From the NCBI GenBank assembly GCA_945952105.1, contig CAMFGZ010000006.1:1-64000 (forward strand): a stretch of DNA of 64,000 nucleotides. Reading direction: 5' to 3'. The notes below the pieces were generated by a model. The model saw only the letters and a list, made by a program, of their open reading frames with translations. It searched no databases and had not been told where the DNA came from. Positions 25,514 through 33,777 of the stretch are shown one piece after another. Position numbers and translations under genes: made by a program. Numbering within the stretch: the stretch's first letter is position 1; the number at the start of each line of letters is the position of its first letter. The stretch is from an uncultured Rhodospirillaceae bacterium. Its GTDB lineage: Bacteria > Pseudomonadota > Alphaproteobacteria > Reyranellales > Reyranellaceae.

Positions 25514-26190
25514 CGCTTCCACGCGAACCTGGTCTCGATCCAACGTGCGGCGATGACCACGGGGAGGAACAGGACGACATAGGCCGCGGCGCCCATCATC
25601 AGCGGCGAGGGATTGTAGGAATTGGACATGGCCGAGCTCGCCTGTCCCAGGATCTCCGTGACGGCGACGACCGTGCCGAGCGCAGTACCCTTGGTGATGG
25701 CGATGGTCCGATTGGTCAGCGGCGGAATGGTGAGGCGGAAGGCCTGCGGCAGCACGACGTTGAAGAGGGTCTGGCCGAATGTGAGGCCGGTCGAGCGCGA
25801 CGCCTCCCATTGGCCCTTCGGTATCGACGTGAGGCCGGCCCAGAAGATCTCCTCGGAGAAGGCCATCAGCACGAAGGCAAGCGACAGCCAGGTCGAGACG
25901 AAGCCCGACGGCGCCGGGCCCGCATAGGGCAGGCCGAAATACATCAGGACGATGATGACCAGCGGCGGCAGCGAGCGGAACAGGTCGACGATGAAGATGA
26001 TCAGCCAATTAAGCGGCCGGATCGCGAGGCTGCGCAGCAGGGCGAGCGCAAGACCCGCCCCGAGGCCGGTGACGACGATCAGCAGCGCAAGCTCGATGGT
26101 GACGACCACGCCGGACAGGATGTCCGGCAGGTATTTCACCATGACCTTCGCGTTGAAGAAGGTTTCGACGAATTTGTCCCAGCCGCTCAT
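25510..26190 (-). CDS. Polar amino acid ABC transporter permease (first)
   Basis: A 226-residue HisMQ-type permease with the loop IPKGQWEASRSTGLTFGQTLFNVVLPQAFRLTIPPLTNRTI and five helices. Paralogous to the following permease; the two form the membrane heterodimer. It lies between the ATPase gene (12 bp) and the second permease (overlap of 4). Confidence 0.9.
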   Translation of the reverse strand: MSGWDKFVETFFNAKVMVKYLPDILSGVVVTIELALLIVVTGLGAGLALALLRSLAIRPLNWLIIFIVDLFRSLPPLVIIVLMYFGLPYAGPAPSGFVSTWLSLAFVLMAFSEEIFWAGLTSIPKGQWEASRSTGLTFGQTLFNVVLPQAFRLTIPPLTNRTIAITKGTALGTVVAVTEILGQASSAMSNSYNPSPLMMGAAAYVVLFLPVVIAARWIETRFAWKR

Positions 26191-26202
26191 GCCGTGCGGC
26201 CC

Positions 26203-26946
26203 TCAGTGCCGCTGGATCTGGCCGATGAAGGCGCGCGTGCGGTCGTGTGCCGGAGTCTCGAAAATGGCGGCCGGCGGCCCCTGCTCCACGATCAGCCCGT
26301 CGTCCATGAAGACGACCCGATCGGCGGCGTTACGCGCGAAGCCCATCTCATGGCTCACGACGATCATGGTCATGCCGCTCTCGCGAAGGTCGCGCATGAC
26401 CTCCAGCACGGAGCCGACGAGTTCGGGATCGAGCGCGCTGGTGGGTTCGTCGAACAGCATCACGCGGGGTTCCAGGGCGATCGACCGCGCGATGGCCACG
26501 CGTTGCTGCTGTCCGCCTGAAAGCTGGCCCGGCGTATGGTCGGCACGGTCGGCCAGGCCGACCCGCTTCAGCGCCGCATGACCCAGGGCCTCCGCTTCCG
26601 CCCGGCTCTTGCCCGCGACCTTGCGCAACGCCAGCGTGACGTTCCCCAGCGCGGTCATGTGCGGATAGAGGTTGAAGGACTGGAACACCATGCCGATGCG
26701 GCGGCGGGCGTGATTGATGTTGGTGCGCGCGTCGAGCATATCGATGCCGTCGACGATGATCGAGCCGGAGGATGGCTCCTCCAGCCGGTTGAGGCAGCGC
26801 AACAGGGTCGATTTTCCGGACCCCGACGGCCCGATCACGAACACCAGCTCGCGCTCGTCCACCTTGAGATCGACACCCTTCAGGACGTGAAGGGTGCCGA
26901 AATGCTTGTGGATCGCGCGAGCATCGACGATGTGACTGTTGGACAT
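26203..26946 (-). CDS. Polar amino acid ABC transporter ATP-binding protein (GlnQ/HisP type)
   Basis: A 247-residue ATPase with Walker A GPSGSGKST, Q-loop VFQSFNLYPHMTALGNVTLA, signature LSGGQQQRVAIARSIA, Walker B VMLFDEPTSALDPE and switch His VVSHEMGFAR. The FNLYPHMTAL... and DPELVGSVLEVM spellings are those of the GlnQ/HisP subclass. It sits 9 bp after the binding-protein gene. Confidence 0.93.
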   Translation of the reverse strand: MSNSHIVDARAIHKHFGTLHVLKGVDLKVDERELVFVIGPSGSGKSTLLRCLNRLEEPSSGSIIVDGIDMLDARTNINHARRRIGMVFQSFNLYPHMTALGNVTLALRKVAGKSRAEAEALGHAALKRVGLADRADHTPGQLSGGQQQRVAIARSIALEPRVMLFDEPTSALDPELVGSVLEVMRDLRESGMTMIVVSHEMGFARNAADRVVFMDDGLIVEQGPPAAIFETPAHDRTRAFIGQIQRH

Positions 26947-26955
26947 CGCCTCGGA

Positions 26956-27807
26956 TCAGCCGCCGCACTTCAGTTCATGCGGCGTCGGATCGTAGCCCGG
27001 CATGCCTGGCACCCCGTAACCCGGCGTGACAACGACGGCGAGATCGTCCGGACCGGGCTTCTTGCCGAACCACTTCTCGTAGAATTTCGCCATCGTGCCG
27101 TCCTTCTTCATGCAGTCGAGCGCATCCTGCAGTTCGGCACGGAGCTTTGGATTGTCCTTCGGTACGGGCGCCGCCCAATGGGAGCGTGTTTCCGCAAGTT
27201 CGAGGTCGGCGATGAACTGCGGGTTCTTCGATGCCGCGTAGACGATGGTCGTGTTGCCGCCGAGCGTGGCGTAGGCGCGGCCCGAGAGAACGGCCTGCGT
27301 GGCGTCAGGCTGCGTATCGTAGACCTGCACGGTGAAGCCATGTTCCTCGCCCATCTTCTTGGCGAGCGTCTCGTAGGGCGTTCCCTTGTTCACGGCCACG
27401 GCCTTGCCTTTGAGGTCCGCCCAGCTCTTGATCGGCGCGCTGCCCTTCTTGATGCCGAACTGGAAGGCGGTCCACAGGTAACCCGCCGTGAAGAGCATGT
27501 TCTCGGCACGCTCCTTGGTGACCGTGGTGGGCGCGGCGATGAAGTCGTAGCGGCCCGACTGCATGCCCGGGATAAGCGTCGAGAAGCTCACGGCGTCGAT
27601 CGTAATGTCGCGCTTCATGCGCTTGGCGGCTTCTGTGAAGACGTCGATCTGGAAGCCTTCGACGCCGCCGCCGAGCTTCGGCATGGCGTGCGGGGCAAAG
27701 GTGCCATCCACACCGGTACGAAGCGGCGGCTTCTTGTCCTGGGCGAGCGCCGGGCTCGCGCACATCAGGGCGGCGATCGCAATCGCGGCAAAACGGCGTT
27801 GCATCAT
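26956..27807 (-). CDS. Polar amino acid ABC transporter substrate-binding protein
   Basis: A 283-residue periplasmic binding protein (SBP_bac_3). Signal peptide ends at PALAQ (about residue 21). RTGVDGTFAPHAMPKLGGGVEGFQIDVFTEAAKRM is the usual opening, with RAENMLFTAGY and DCMKKDGTMAKFYEKWFG later. A doubled ATG follows a TTG; the first ATG was chosen. The position beside racemase, hydantoinase and carbamoylase genes suggests uptake of amino acids or their N-carbamoyl or hydantoin forms. Confidence 0.9.
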   Translation of the reverse strand: MMQRRFAAIAIAALMCASPALAQDKKPPLRTGVDGTFAPHAMPKLGGGVEGFQIDVFTEAAKRMKRDITIDAVSFSTLIPGMQSGRYDFIAAPTTVTKERAENMLFTAGYLWTAFQFGIKKGSAPIKSWADLKGKAVAVNKGTPYETLAKKMGEEHGFTVQVYDTQPDATQAVLSGRAYATLGGNTTIVYAASKNPQFIADLELAETRSHWAAPVPKDNPKLRAELQDALDCMKKDGTMAKFYEKWFGKKPGPDDLAVVVTPGYGVPGMPGYDPTPHELKCGG

Positions 27808-27895
27808 CAAGGTGCGTTCCTTCCCATGAAATCCCCAGGCCGCGACGTTAGATCAGGCATTGTTGAATAGCAATTTTGAGGCCATCTTCAGGCCC

Positions 27896-28558
27896 ATGGC
27901 CGACCGCATTCTCGTCATCAATCCCAACTCCACGGAAGCCGTGACCCGCGGCATCGATACCGCCATGGAGCCGCTGCGCATCGCCGGCGGCCCCGCCGTC
28001 GAATGCGTCACTCTGAAAGACGGGCCGCCCGGCATCGAGAACCAGGGACATGTCGAGCAGGTCGTGCCGCTGATCGGCGCCATGGTGAAAAAGCGCGACG
28101 ACGACTGCTCCGCTTTCGTCATCGCCTGCTATTCCGATCCCGGCCTGCATGCGGCCCGGGAGCTCACGACGAAGCCGGTTCTCGGAATCGCCGAATGCGG
28201 CATCCTCACCGCGCTGACTCTCGGCCAGCGCTTCGGTGTCATCTCGATCCTGAGGAAGTCGATCCCGCGCCATCTGCGCTATGTCGGCCAGATGGGCCTC
28301 AACGACCGCATGGCGGGCGACCGCGCGATCGGATTGGGCGTGGTCGAGCTTGCCGACGAGGCCCGCACCTTCAGCCGCATGGTTGAGGTCGCCGCCGAAC
28401 TGCGCGACGAGGACGGCGCCGACGTGCTGGTCATGGGCTGCGCCGGCATGGCGCGCTATCGCGACCGTCTGCAGCGCCATGTCGGCCTGCCCGTCGTCGA
28501 GCCCAGCCAGGCCGCCGTCTCGATGGCGATCGGCCGCAGCCGGCTCAACTGGTCGTAG
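27896..28558 (+). CDS. Asp/Glu/hydantoin racemase family protein
   Basis: A 220-residue racemase of the Asp/Glu/hydantoin superfamily. RILVINPNSTEAVTRGID is the family opening. The two catalytic cysteines are the first in VIACYSDPG and the second in VMGCAGM. Hydantoin racemases epimerise 5-substituted hydantoins, which suits the nearby D-hydantoinase. The ATG before ADRILVINP was chosen over a TTG 36 bases upstream. It is convergent with the flavin reductase gene and divergent from the importer operon, so it is expressed separately. Confidence 0.85.
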   Translation: MADRILVINPNSTEAVTRGIDTAMEPLRIAGGPAVECVTLKDGPPGIENQGHVEQVVPLIGAMVKKRDDDCSAFVIACYSDPGLHAARELTTKPVLGIAECGILTALTLGQRFGVISILRKSIPRHLRYVGQMGLNDRMAGDRAIGLGVVELADEARTFSRMVEVAAELRDEDGADVLVMGCAGMARYRDRLQRHVGLPVVEPSQAAVSMAIGRSRLNWS

Positions 28559-28561
28559 ACG

Positions 28562-29185
28562 CTACTCTGCCGCGGCCTTCACGACCGGCGCCGCCGGGAA
28601 GTCCATGCGGTCGTTGGTGCGGCAGTAACGGTCGGCGAACATGCGGCCCACCGGGTGGTACTTGTCCATGTGGACACGCTTGGCCTTGTCGTCCCACAGC
28701 TCGTCTCGAATGTGGAAGCGCAGCCCCTCGCCGATCACCAGCTGGCGGTCGTCCTTCACATTGATGACCTGCCAGGTCTTGCATTCCATCGACCACGGCG
28801 CCTCAGCAAGGCGAGGTGTCTTGATGTCGACCGAGGCTTCGAGCTTGAGGCCGAGATAGTCGGGCTCTCCCACGTTCGGTGGAAAGTCGCCGCTCGATTC
28901 GTGCATCTTGAGCGCCAGCGGCTCGTCCGTGAGATTGATCACGAACTCGCCCATGCGCTGGATGTTCGTCCAGGTGTCCTTGAGGCGCCCGTCCGGCCGC
29001 TTGTTGATCGCGAACATGCAGAGCGGCGGGTCTTCGGCGAAGACGTTGAAGAAGCTGAAGGGCGCGGCATTGACCACGCCGGTCGGCCCGAGCGTCGTCA
29101 CCCAGGCGATCGGTCGCGGCAGCACGAAAGCGGTCAGGACCTTGTAGCGCTCGTGCGGCGTCAGGTCGTCGGAAGCGTATTGCAT
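28562..29185 (-). CDS. Flavin reductase-like (FMN-binding split barrel) protein
   Basis: A 207-residue FMN-binding split-barrel protein of the flavin reductase family. The segment LPRPIAWVTTLGPTGVVNAAPFSFFNVFAEDPPLCMFAI matches the FMN-binding core of this family, with TWTNIQRMGEFVINL after. Such proteins supply reduced flavin to monooxygenases or bind FMN for another redox step. No monooxygenase is visible in the window. It is 11 bp downstream of the carbamoylase gene. Confidence 0.85.
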   Translation of the reverse strand: MQYASDDLTPHERYKVLTAFVLPRPIAWVTTLGPTGVVNAAPFSFFNVFAEDPPLCMFAINKRPDGRLKDTWTNIQRMGEFVINLTDEPLALKMHESSGDFPPNVGEPDYLGLKLEASVDIKTPRLAEAPWSMECKTWQVINVKDDRQLVIGEGLRFHIRDELWDDKAKRVHMDKYHPVGRMFADRYCRTNDRMDFPAAPVVKAAAE

Positions 29186-29196
29186 CTCTGTGGTCC

Positions 29197-30147
29197 TCAG
29201 TTCGACGGTTCGACTTTGACGCCGGTGCGTTCGCTGATCAGCTTGTAGTGCTCCGGGCGGCGATGCTTGGCGAAATTGAACGTGGTGTTGCGGATGTATT
29301 CGCCGAGGCCGAGATCGCAATCGTAGGAGATGACCTCGTCGTCCTCGGTCGTGCCCTTGGCGACGATCTCGCCGGTCGGAGCCACGATCACCGACCCGCC
29401 GTGCAGCCAGAACCCGTCTTCCTTACCGGCCTTGGCGGTCGCGACGACCCAGATGCCGTTCTGGTAGGCAGCTGCCTGCAGCGACAGCATGTGATGAAAC
29501 ACACGCAGGTACGGCGGCTCGTGCGGCGCATAGACGTTGTCGCTCGGCGTGTTGTAGCCCAGCACCACCATCTCCGCGCCCTTCAGCGCCATGACGCGGA
29601 AGGTCTCGGGCCAGCGGCGATCGTTGCAGATGCACTGGCCGACGATCACCTCGTCCTTGAACATCTTCCAGACGTTGAAGCCGAGATTGCCGACCTCGAA
29701 ATACTTCTTCTCGAGATGCTGGTACGGCACCGTCGGGCGGTGCTCGTCATGACCCGGCAGATGGACCTTGCGGTACTTGCCGATCAACCGCCCGTCCGGT
29801 CCCACCAGGATCGACGTGTTGAAATGATGCGTCGATCCCTCTTCCTCGGTCCGCTCGGCATAGCCCAGGTAGAAGCCGATGCCCTTCTCGCGCGCCAGTT
29901 CGAACAGCGGCAGCGTCTCGGGGCTCGGCATCTGGCTCTCGAAGTACTTCTCGACTTCGTTGGGATCCTCCATCCAGTAGCGCGGGAAGAAGGTCGTAAG
30001 CGCGAGCTCGGGAAACACGATGAACTTGGAGCCGCGGCTGTCGGCTTCCTTCAGCATCTCGATCATGCGCTTGACCACGCTCGCGCGGCTGTCGGCGAGA
30101 TGGATCGGGCCCAACTGGGCGGACGAGACTTTCAGACGACGGGACAT
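29197..30147 (-). CDS. N-carbamoyl-D-amino acid amidohydrolase (nitrilase superfamily)
   Basis: A 316-residue carbon-nitrogen hydrolase. It converts an N-carbamoyl-D-amino acid to the free D-amino acid, CO2 and ammonia. The triad is clear: Glu47 in FPELALTTFF, Lys127 in KYRKVHLPGHDEH and the nucleophile Cys174 in CICNDRRWPE, matching Agrobacterium D-carbamoylase (Glu47, Lys127, Cys172) allowing a two-residue insertion. RRW after the Cys is typical of D-carbamoylase rather than beta-ureidopropionase. It follows the hydantoinase gene on the same strand, separated by a large palindrome. Confidence 0.9.
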   Translation of the reverse strand: MSRRLKVSSAQLGPIHLADSRASVVKRMIEMLKEADSRGSKFIVFPELALTTFFPRYWMEDPNEVEKYFESQMPSPETLPLFELAREKGIGFYLGYAERTEEEGSTHHFNTSILVGPDGRLIGKYRKVHLPGHDEHRPTVPYQHLEKKYFEVGNLGFNVWKMFKDEVIVGQCICNDRRWPETFRVMALKGAEMVVLGYNTPSDNVYAPHEPPYLRVFHHMLSLQAAAYQNGIWVVATAKAGKEDGFWLHGGSVIVAPTGEIVAKGTTEDDEVISYDCDLGLGEYIRNTTFNFAKHRRPEHYKLISERTGVKVEPSN

Positions 30148-30179
30148 TATCGGATCTCGACTTTGATTGAGGTAAAGTT

Positions 30180-30247
30180 GTCATCCCGAGCGCAACGAGG
30201 GACCCTTGCTGACGGCTCGAAGGGTCCCTCGTTGCGCTCGGGATGAC
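30180..30247. repeat. REP-like element, perfect 28-bp inverted repeat
   Basis: Arms at 30180-30207 and 30220-30247 are exact reverse complements (28 of 28), separated by 12 bases. The unit begins gtcatcccgagcgcaacgag. It lies between the hydantoinase stop and the carbamoylase start, both on the minus strand. A related copy is at 37793-37867. Confidence 0.92.
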
Positions 30248-30271
30248 ACGGTGCGTGGGGCGACAACAAGG

Positions 30272-31741
30272 TCAAAACAGCGGCTTCAGGCCAAAGCGCG
30301 ACATGGCTTGCAGTTCGGGGGCACTCTGGCCGATGGGCTTCGACGAATCGGGCGAGGCGCAGGGCAGGAACTGGCCCGAGCCGCGCTCGGCGTTGAGCTT
30401 GCCGTCCTCGACCACGACCCTGCCGCGGCTGACCACCGTGATCGGCCAGCCCTTGAGCTGGCGTCCCTCGTAGGGCGTGTAGCCGACATTGTCGTGCAGG
30501 TCCTTCCAGGTAACCGTGACATCCTTGTCAGCATCCCAGATCGCGAAGTCGGCGTCGGAGCCGACCGCGATCGTGCCCTTCCTCGGATAGAGGCCGTAGA
30601 GCTTGGCGTGGTTGGCGGAGGTCAGCGCCACGAACTGCTGCAGGGTGATGCGGCCCTTCTGGACGCCCTCCGAGAACAGCATCGGCAGCCGGATCTCGAT
30701 GCCGGGCACGCCGTTGGCCATTTCCTTGAAAGTCGTCTTGTCGCCCTTCGGGATCTTGCCGCCAGCATTGAACTGGTAAGGCGCATGATCGGACGAGAAG
30801 GTCTGGAACGTGCCGTCCTTCAGTGCAGCCCACACCGCCTCCTGCGCCGCCGAATCGCGCGGCGGCGGGCTGCAGCACCACATGGCGCCCTCGACGCCGG
30901 GCTTGTCCATGTCGTCGGCGGTGAGCGCGATGTACTGCGGGCAGGTCTCGCCGAAGATCTTCAGCCCCTTCTTCTGCGCCTGGCGCAGCGTCTCGATCGC
31001 CTCGATCTCCGACATGTGGACCAGCAGCAGAGGCGCATCGACCAGCCGTGCCAGCGAGATCGCGCGGTTGGTGGCCTCGGCCTCGGCGATCCGGGCATGG
31101 GCGATCGCGTGGAACTTCGGCGCGCCGTGGCCCTGCTCGACCAGGTGATGCGCCAACCATTGGATGATGTCGTGGTTCTCGGCATGCACCATGACCAGCG
31201 CACCGTCGCGACGTGCCACTGAAAGGATGTCGAGGATCTGGTAGTCGCTGACCTTCATCGCATCGTAGGTCATGTAGATCTTGAACGAGGTGTAGCCGTC
31301 CTTGATCAGCGCCGGCAGTTCCTGCCCAAGCGCCTGCGGCGTCGGATCGGTGACGATCAGGTGGAAGGCGTAGTCGATCACTGCCTTCGGCGTCGCCGCC
31401 TCGTGATAGTCGTTCACGACCTGCCGCAGCGACATGCCGCGATGCTGCGCGGCGAAGGGAATGACGGTGGTGGTGCCACCGAACGCCGCCGAGACGGTAC
31501 CGGTATAGAAATCGTCGGCGCACATTACGCCCATGCCGGATTTCTGCTCGATGTGGCAGTGACTGTCGACGCCGCCCGGCAGCACGAACTTGCCGCCGGC
31601 ATCGATCTCGCGCGCCCCCTTGCCCTTTAGGTCGGGACCGATCTCGACGACCTGGCCGTCCTTCACGGCGATGTCACCCTCGGTCTGACGCTCGGCCGTG
31701 ACGATCTTTGCGTTGCGGACGATCAAATCATACTCAGCCAT
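30272..31741 (-). CDS. hydA: D-hydantoinase / dihydropyrimidinase
   Basis: A 489-residue zinc amidohydrolase that opens the ring of 5-substituted hydantoins or dihydropyrimidines to N-carbamoyl amino acids. The binuclear site shows His61 and His63 (GVDSHCHIEQ), the carboxylated Lys154 (FKIYMTYDAM), His186 (VMVHAEN), His242 (LLVHMSE) and the catalytic Asp318 (FSSDHAPY). Length and spelling match hydantoinases. ATG was placed at MAEYDLIVRNAKIVT; upstream frame overlaps the aldolase gene. It lies 5 bp after the DapA-like gene. The carbamoylase downstream completes the hydantoin pathway. Confidence 0.93.
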   Translation of the reverse strand: MAEYDLIVRNAKIVTAERQTEGDIAVKDGQVVEIGPDLKGKGAREIDAGGKFVLPGGVDSHCHIEQKSGMGVMCADDFYTGTVSAAFGGTTTVIPFAAQHRGMSLRQVVNDYHEAATPKAVIDYAFHLIVTDPTPQALGQELPALIKDGYTSFKIYMTYDAMKVSDYQILDILSVARRDGALVMVHAENHDIIQWLAHHLVEQGHGAPKFHAIAHARIAEAEATNRAISLARLVDAPLLLVHMSEIEAIETLRQAQKKGLKIFGETCPQYIALTADDMDKPGVEGAMWCCSPPPRDSAAQEAVWAALKDGTFQTFSSDHAPYQFNAGGKIPKGDKTTFKEMANGVPGIEIRLPMLFSEGVQKGRITLQQFVALTSANHAKLYGLYPRKGTIAVGSDADFAIWDADKDVTVTWKDLHDNVGYTPYEGRQLKGWPITVVSRGRVVVEDGKLNAERGSGQFLPCASPDSSKPIGQSAPELQAMSRFGLKPLF

Positions 31742-31746
31742 GTCCC

Positions 31747-32703
31747 CTACTCCGCCGCCTTGGCGAGTCGGCCCGTATCGGCCAGGCGCCGTTCGAGGCG
31801 CGCAATCATCCCGTCGAGTTCGGACTTGTCCGTCGCCGTCAGCGACGAGCCCGGCGCGCGTTGCTTCGGGCTCTTGATGGCGCCGCGCCGGAACAGGACC
31901 TCCTTGCGCAGCGCAAGGCCGATCGCAGGCTGCACCTCGTGGCGCACCAGCGGCAGATACAAGTCGAACAGGTCTTCTGCCTCCTCGGGTCTTCCCTTGG
32001 CGAAGAGCTCGTAGACCTGCACCAGCATCTCGGGCCACGCAAAGCCGGTCATTGCGCCGTCAGCGCCGCGGCGCATCTCCTGCGGGTAGTAAAGTCCGCC
32101 GTTGCCGACCAGGATGGAGACGCGGCGGCGCCCCGGCTTCTTCTCGCCCTCCCGCACCCTCGTGAGCTTGGCGAGGCCGGGCGCGTCCTCGTGCTTCAGC
32201 ATGACGAGTTGCTTGAAGTCGTCGACCAGCCGCTCGAACACGTTGACCGGCATATAGACGCCGGTGGTCTGCGGGTAGTCCTGATAGACGACCGGAATGT
32301 CAGGCCCCAGCGCCTGGAAGACCTGCGCGTAGTAATTGTAGAGGCCGTCGTCGCCCTTGAGACCGGGAGCTGGCGCGACCATCACGCCCGACGCGCCTGC
32401 CATCATCGCCTCGTGCGAGAGGCGCCGCACGTTCTCGAGACCCGCATGGCTGACGCCGACGATCACCTGACGGCCCTGCGCCCGGCCCACGACACGGTTG
32501 ACGACGGACAGTGACTCGTCGGCGGTGAGCTTGTGCGCTTCACCCATCATTCCCAGAAGGGTGAATCCATGTACGCCGCAGCCCAAATAAAAATCGGTCA
32601 GCGTGTCGACGCTCTGCAGATCGACCGCGCCTTCGTCGGTGAAGGGCGTCGCGGCGATGATGTAGACGCCTTTCGCCTGCTCGTTCAGCTTTCCAGATGA
32701 CAT
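31747..32703 (-). CDS. DapA-family (dihydrodipicolinate synthase-like) aldolase/lyase
   Basis: A 318-residue class I aldolase fold. The Schiff-base lysine is Lys170 in QLVMLKHEDAPG and the proton-relay Tyr is Tyr140 in IPVVYQDYPQTTG; the loop LLGMMGEAHKL corresponds to the GTTGE carboxylate-binding motif but with MMG in place of TTG. Members include DHDPS, N-acetylneuraminate lyase and several pyruvate aldolases. True lysine-pathway function is unlikely, as it is first gene of a hydantoinase operon. Its substrate is not known; retro-aldol cleavage of a catabolic intermediate is inferred. Confidence 0.85.
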   Translation of the reverse strand: MSSGKLNEQAKGVYIIAATPFTDEGAVDLQSVDTLTDFYLGCGVHGFTLLGMMGEAHKLTADESLSVVNRVVGRAQGRQVIVGVSHAGLENVRRLSHEAMMAGASGVMVAPAPGLKGDDGLYNYYAQVFQALGPDIPVVYQDYPQTTGVYMPVNVFERLVDDFKQLVMLKHEDAPGLAKLTRVREGEKKPGRRRVSILVGNGGLYYPQEMRRGADGAMTGFAWPEMLVQVYELFAKGRPEEAEDLFDLYLPLVRHEVQPAIGLALRKEVLFRRGAIKSPKQRAPGSSLTATDKSELDGMIARLERRLADTGRLAKAAE

Positions 32704-32838
32704 CGTCGACGCTCCCCGGCGCGGTTCTTGCAACGCCATGGCATGACGTTGCAGCGATCATGCCACCCGCCGGGCGCTTGTCGAGCGCCGCGGCGTCGGC
32801 CAGTGTTCTTACCCGAAGAGGGGCAGGTTTCGAAATAA

Positions 32839-33777
32839 ATGGCGCGTCATATCGCCCATCGATTGATGATATCCCTCCCGGTGTTGCTGGGGGTGCTGCT
32901 CATCGGCTTCCTGCTGCTGCAGGTCGTGCCCACCGATCCGGCAACGGTCGTCGCCGGACCGACCGCCACCAAAGCGGAAATCGATGCCATCCGTAACGAC
33001 CTCGGCCTCAACCAGCCGCTCTGGGTCCAGTTCGGACGCTATCTCGGCCGCGTCTTCCAGCTCGATCTCGGCCGGTCGATGATCTCGAACCGGGCCGTGG
33101 TCGACGAGATCTCACTCACCCTATGGCCGACGATCGAACTGATGCTCGCCTGTCTCATCTGGGCCGTTCCGCTCGGCATCACGCTCGGCACCCTGGCGGC
33201 GCGCCGCCGCGGCACGGTGATCGATCGTGCCATCATGGCGCTGTCGGTGATGGGCGTGTCAGTGCCGGTCTTCTGGGTCGGTCTGCTCCTGATCCAGTAT
33301 GTCGGCGGCGCCGGCCTCCTGCCCTTCCAGGGGCGCAACGGTCCGATATGGACCCTCGACGGCTTCCTCAGCATCATCCTGCCGGCGATCACGCTGGGCG
33401 CGGTCTTCGTGGGCCCGGTCGCGCGCATGACGCGCACGTCATTGCTCGAAACCCTGGGCGCCGACTACGTGCGCACCGCCCGCGCCAAGGGCGCATCCGA
33501 CTGGCGCGTCACCGTGCGCCACGCCTTGCGCAACGCCATGATCCCCGTGGTGACGCTGGTCGGCCTTCAAATCGGCTTCCTGCTGGGCGGCTCGATCGTC
33601 ACAGAGACCATGTTCGCCTGGCCGGGCGTCGGCCGCATGGCCGTGGGCGCCATCACCTCAAGCGACTTTCCCCTAGCACAGGGCGCCATCCTGATCCTCG
33701 CCGTCGGCTTCATGGCCATCAACCTCGTGGTCGACGTCCTCTACGCCTATCTCGATCCAAGGATTGCCCGCGGATGA
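32839..33777 (+). CDS. Dipeptide/oligopeptide-type ABC transporter permease (DppB-like)
   Basis: A 312-residue permease with six helices, DppB/OppB type: N-terminal RHIAHRLMISLPVLLGVLLIGFLLLQVVPTDPATVVAGP and the ATPase-contact loop LGADYVRTARAKGASDWRVTVRHALRNAMIPVV. First gene of the importer operon that runs divergent from the hydantoinase operon across a 135-bp promoter region. Its stop overlaps the next start by 4 bases. Confidence 0.9.
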   Translation: MARHIAHRLMISLPVLLGVLLIGFLLLQVVPTDPATVVAGPTATKAEIDAIRNDLGLNQPLWVQFGRYLGRVFQLDLGRSMISNRAVVDEISLTLWPTIELMLACLIWAVPLGITLGTLAARRRGTVIDRAIMALSVMGVSVPVFWVGLLLIQYVGGAGLLPFQGRNGPIWTLDGFLSIILPAITLGAVFVGPVARMTRTSLLETLGADYVRTARAKGASDWRVTVRHALRNAMIPVVTLVGLQIGFLLGGSIVTETMFAWPGVGRMAVGAITSSDFPLAQGAILILAVGFMAINLVVDVLYAYLDPRIARG

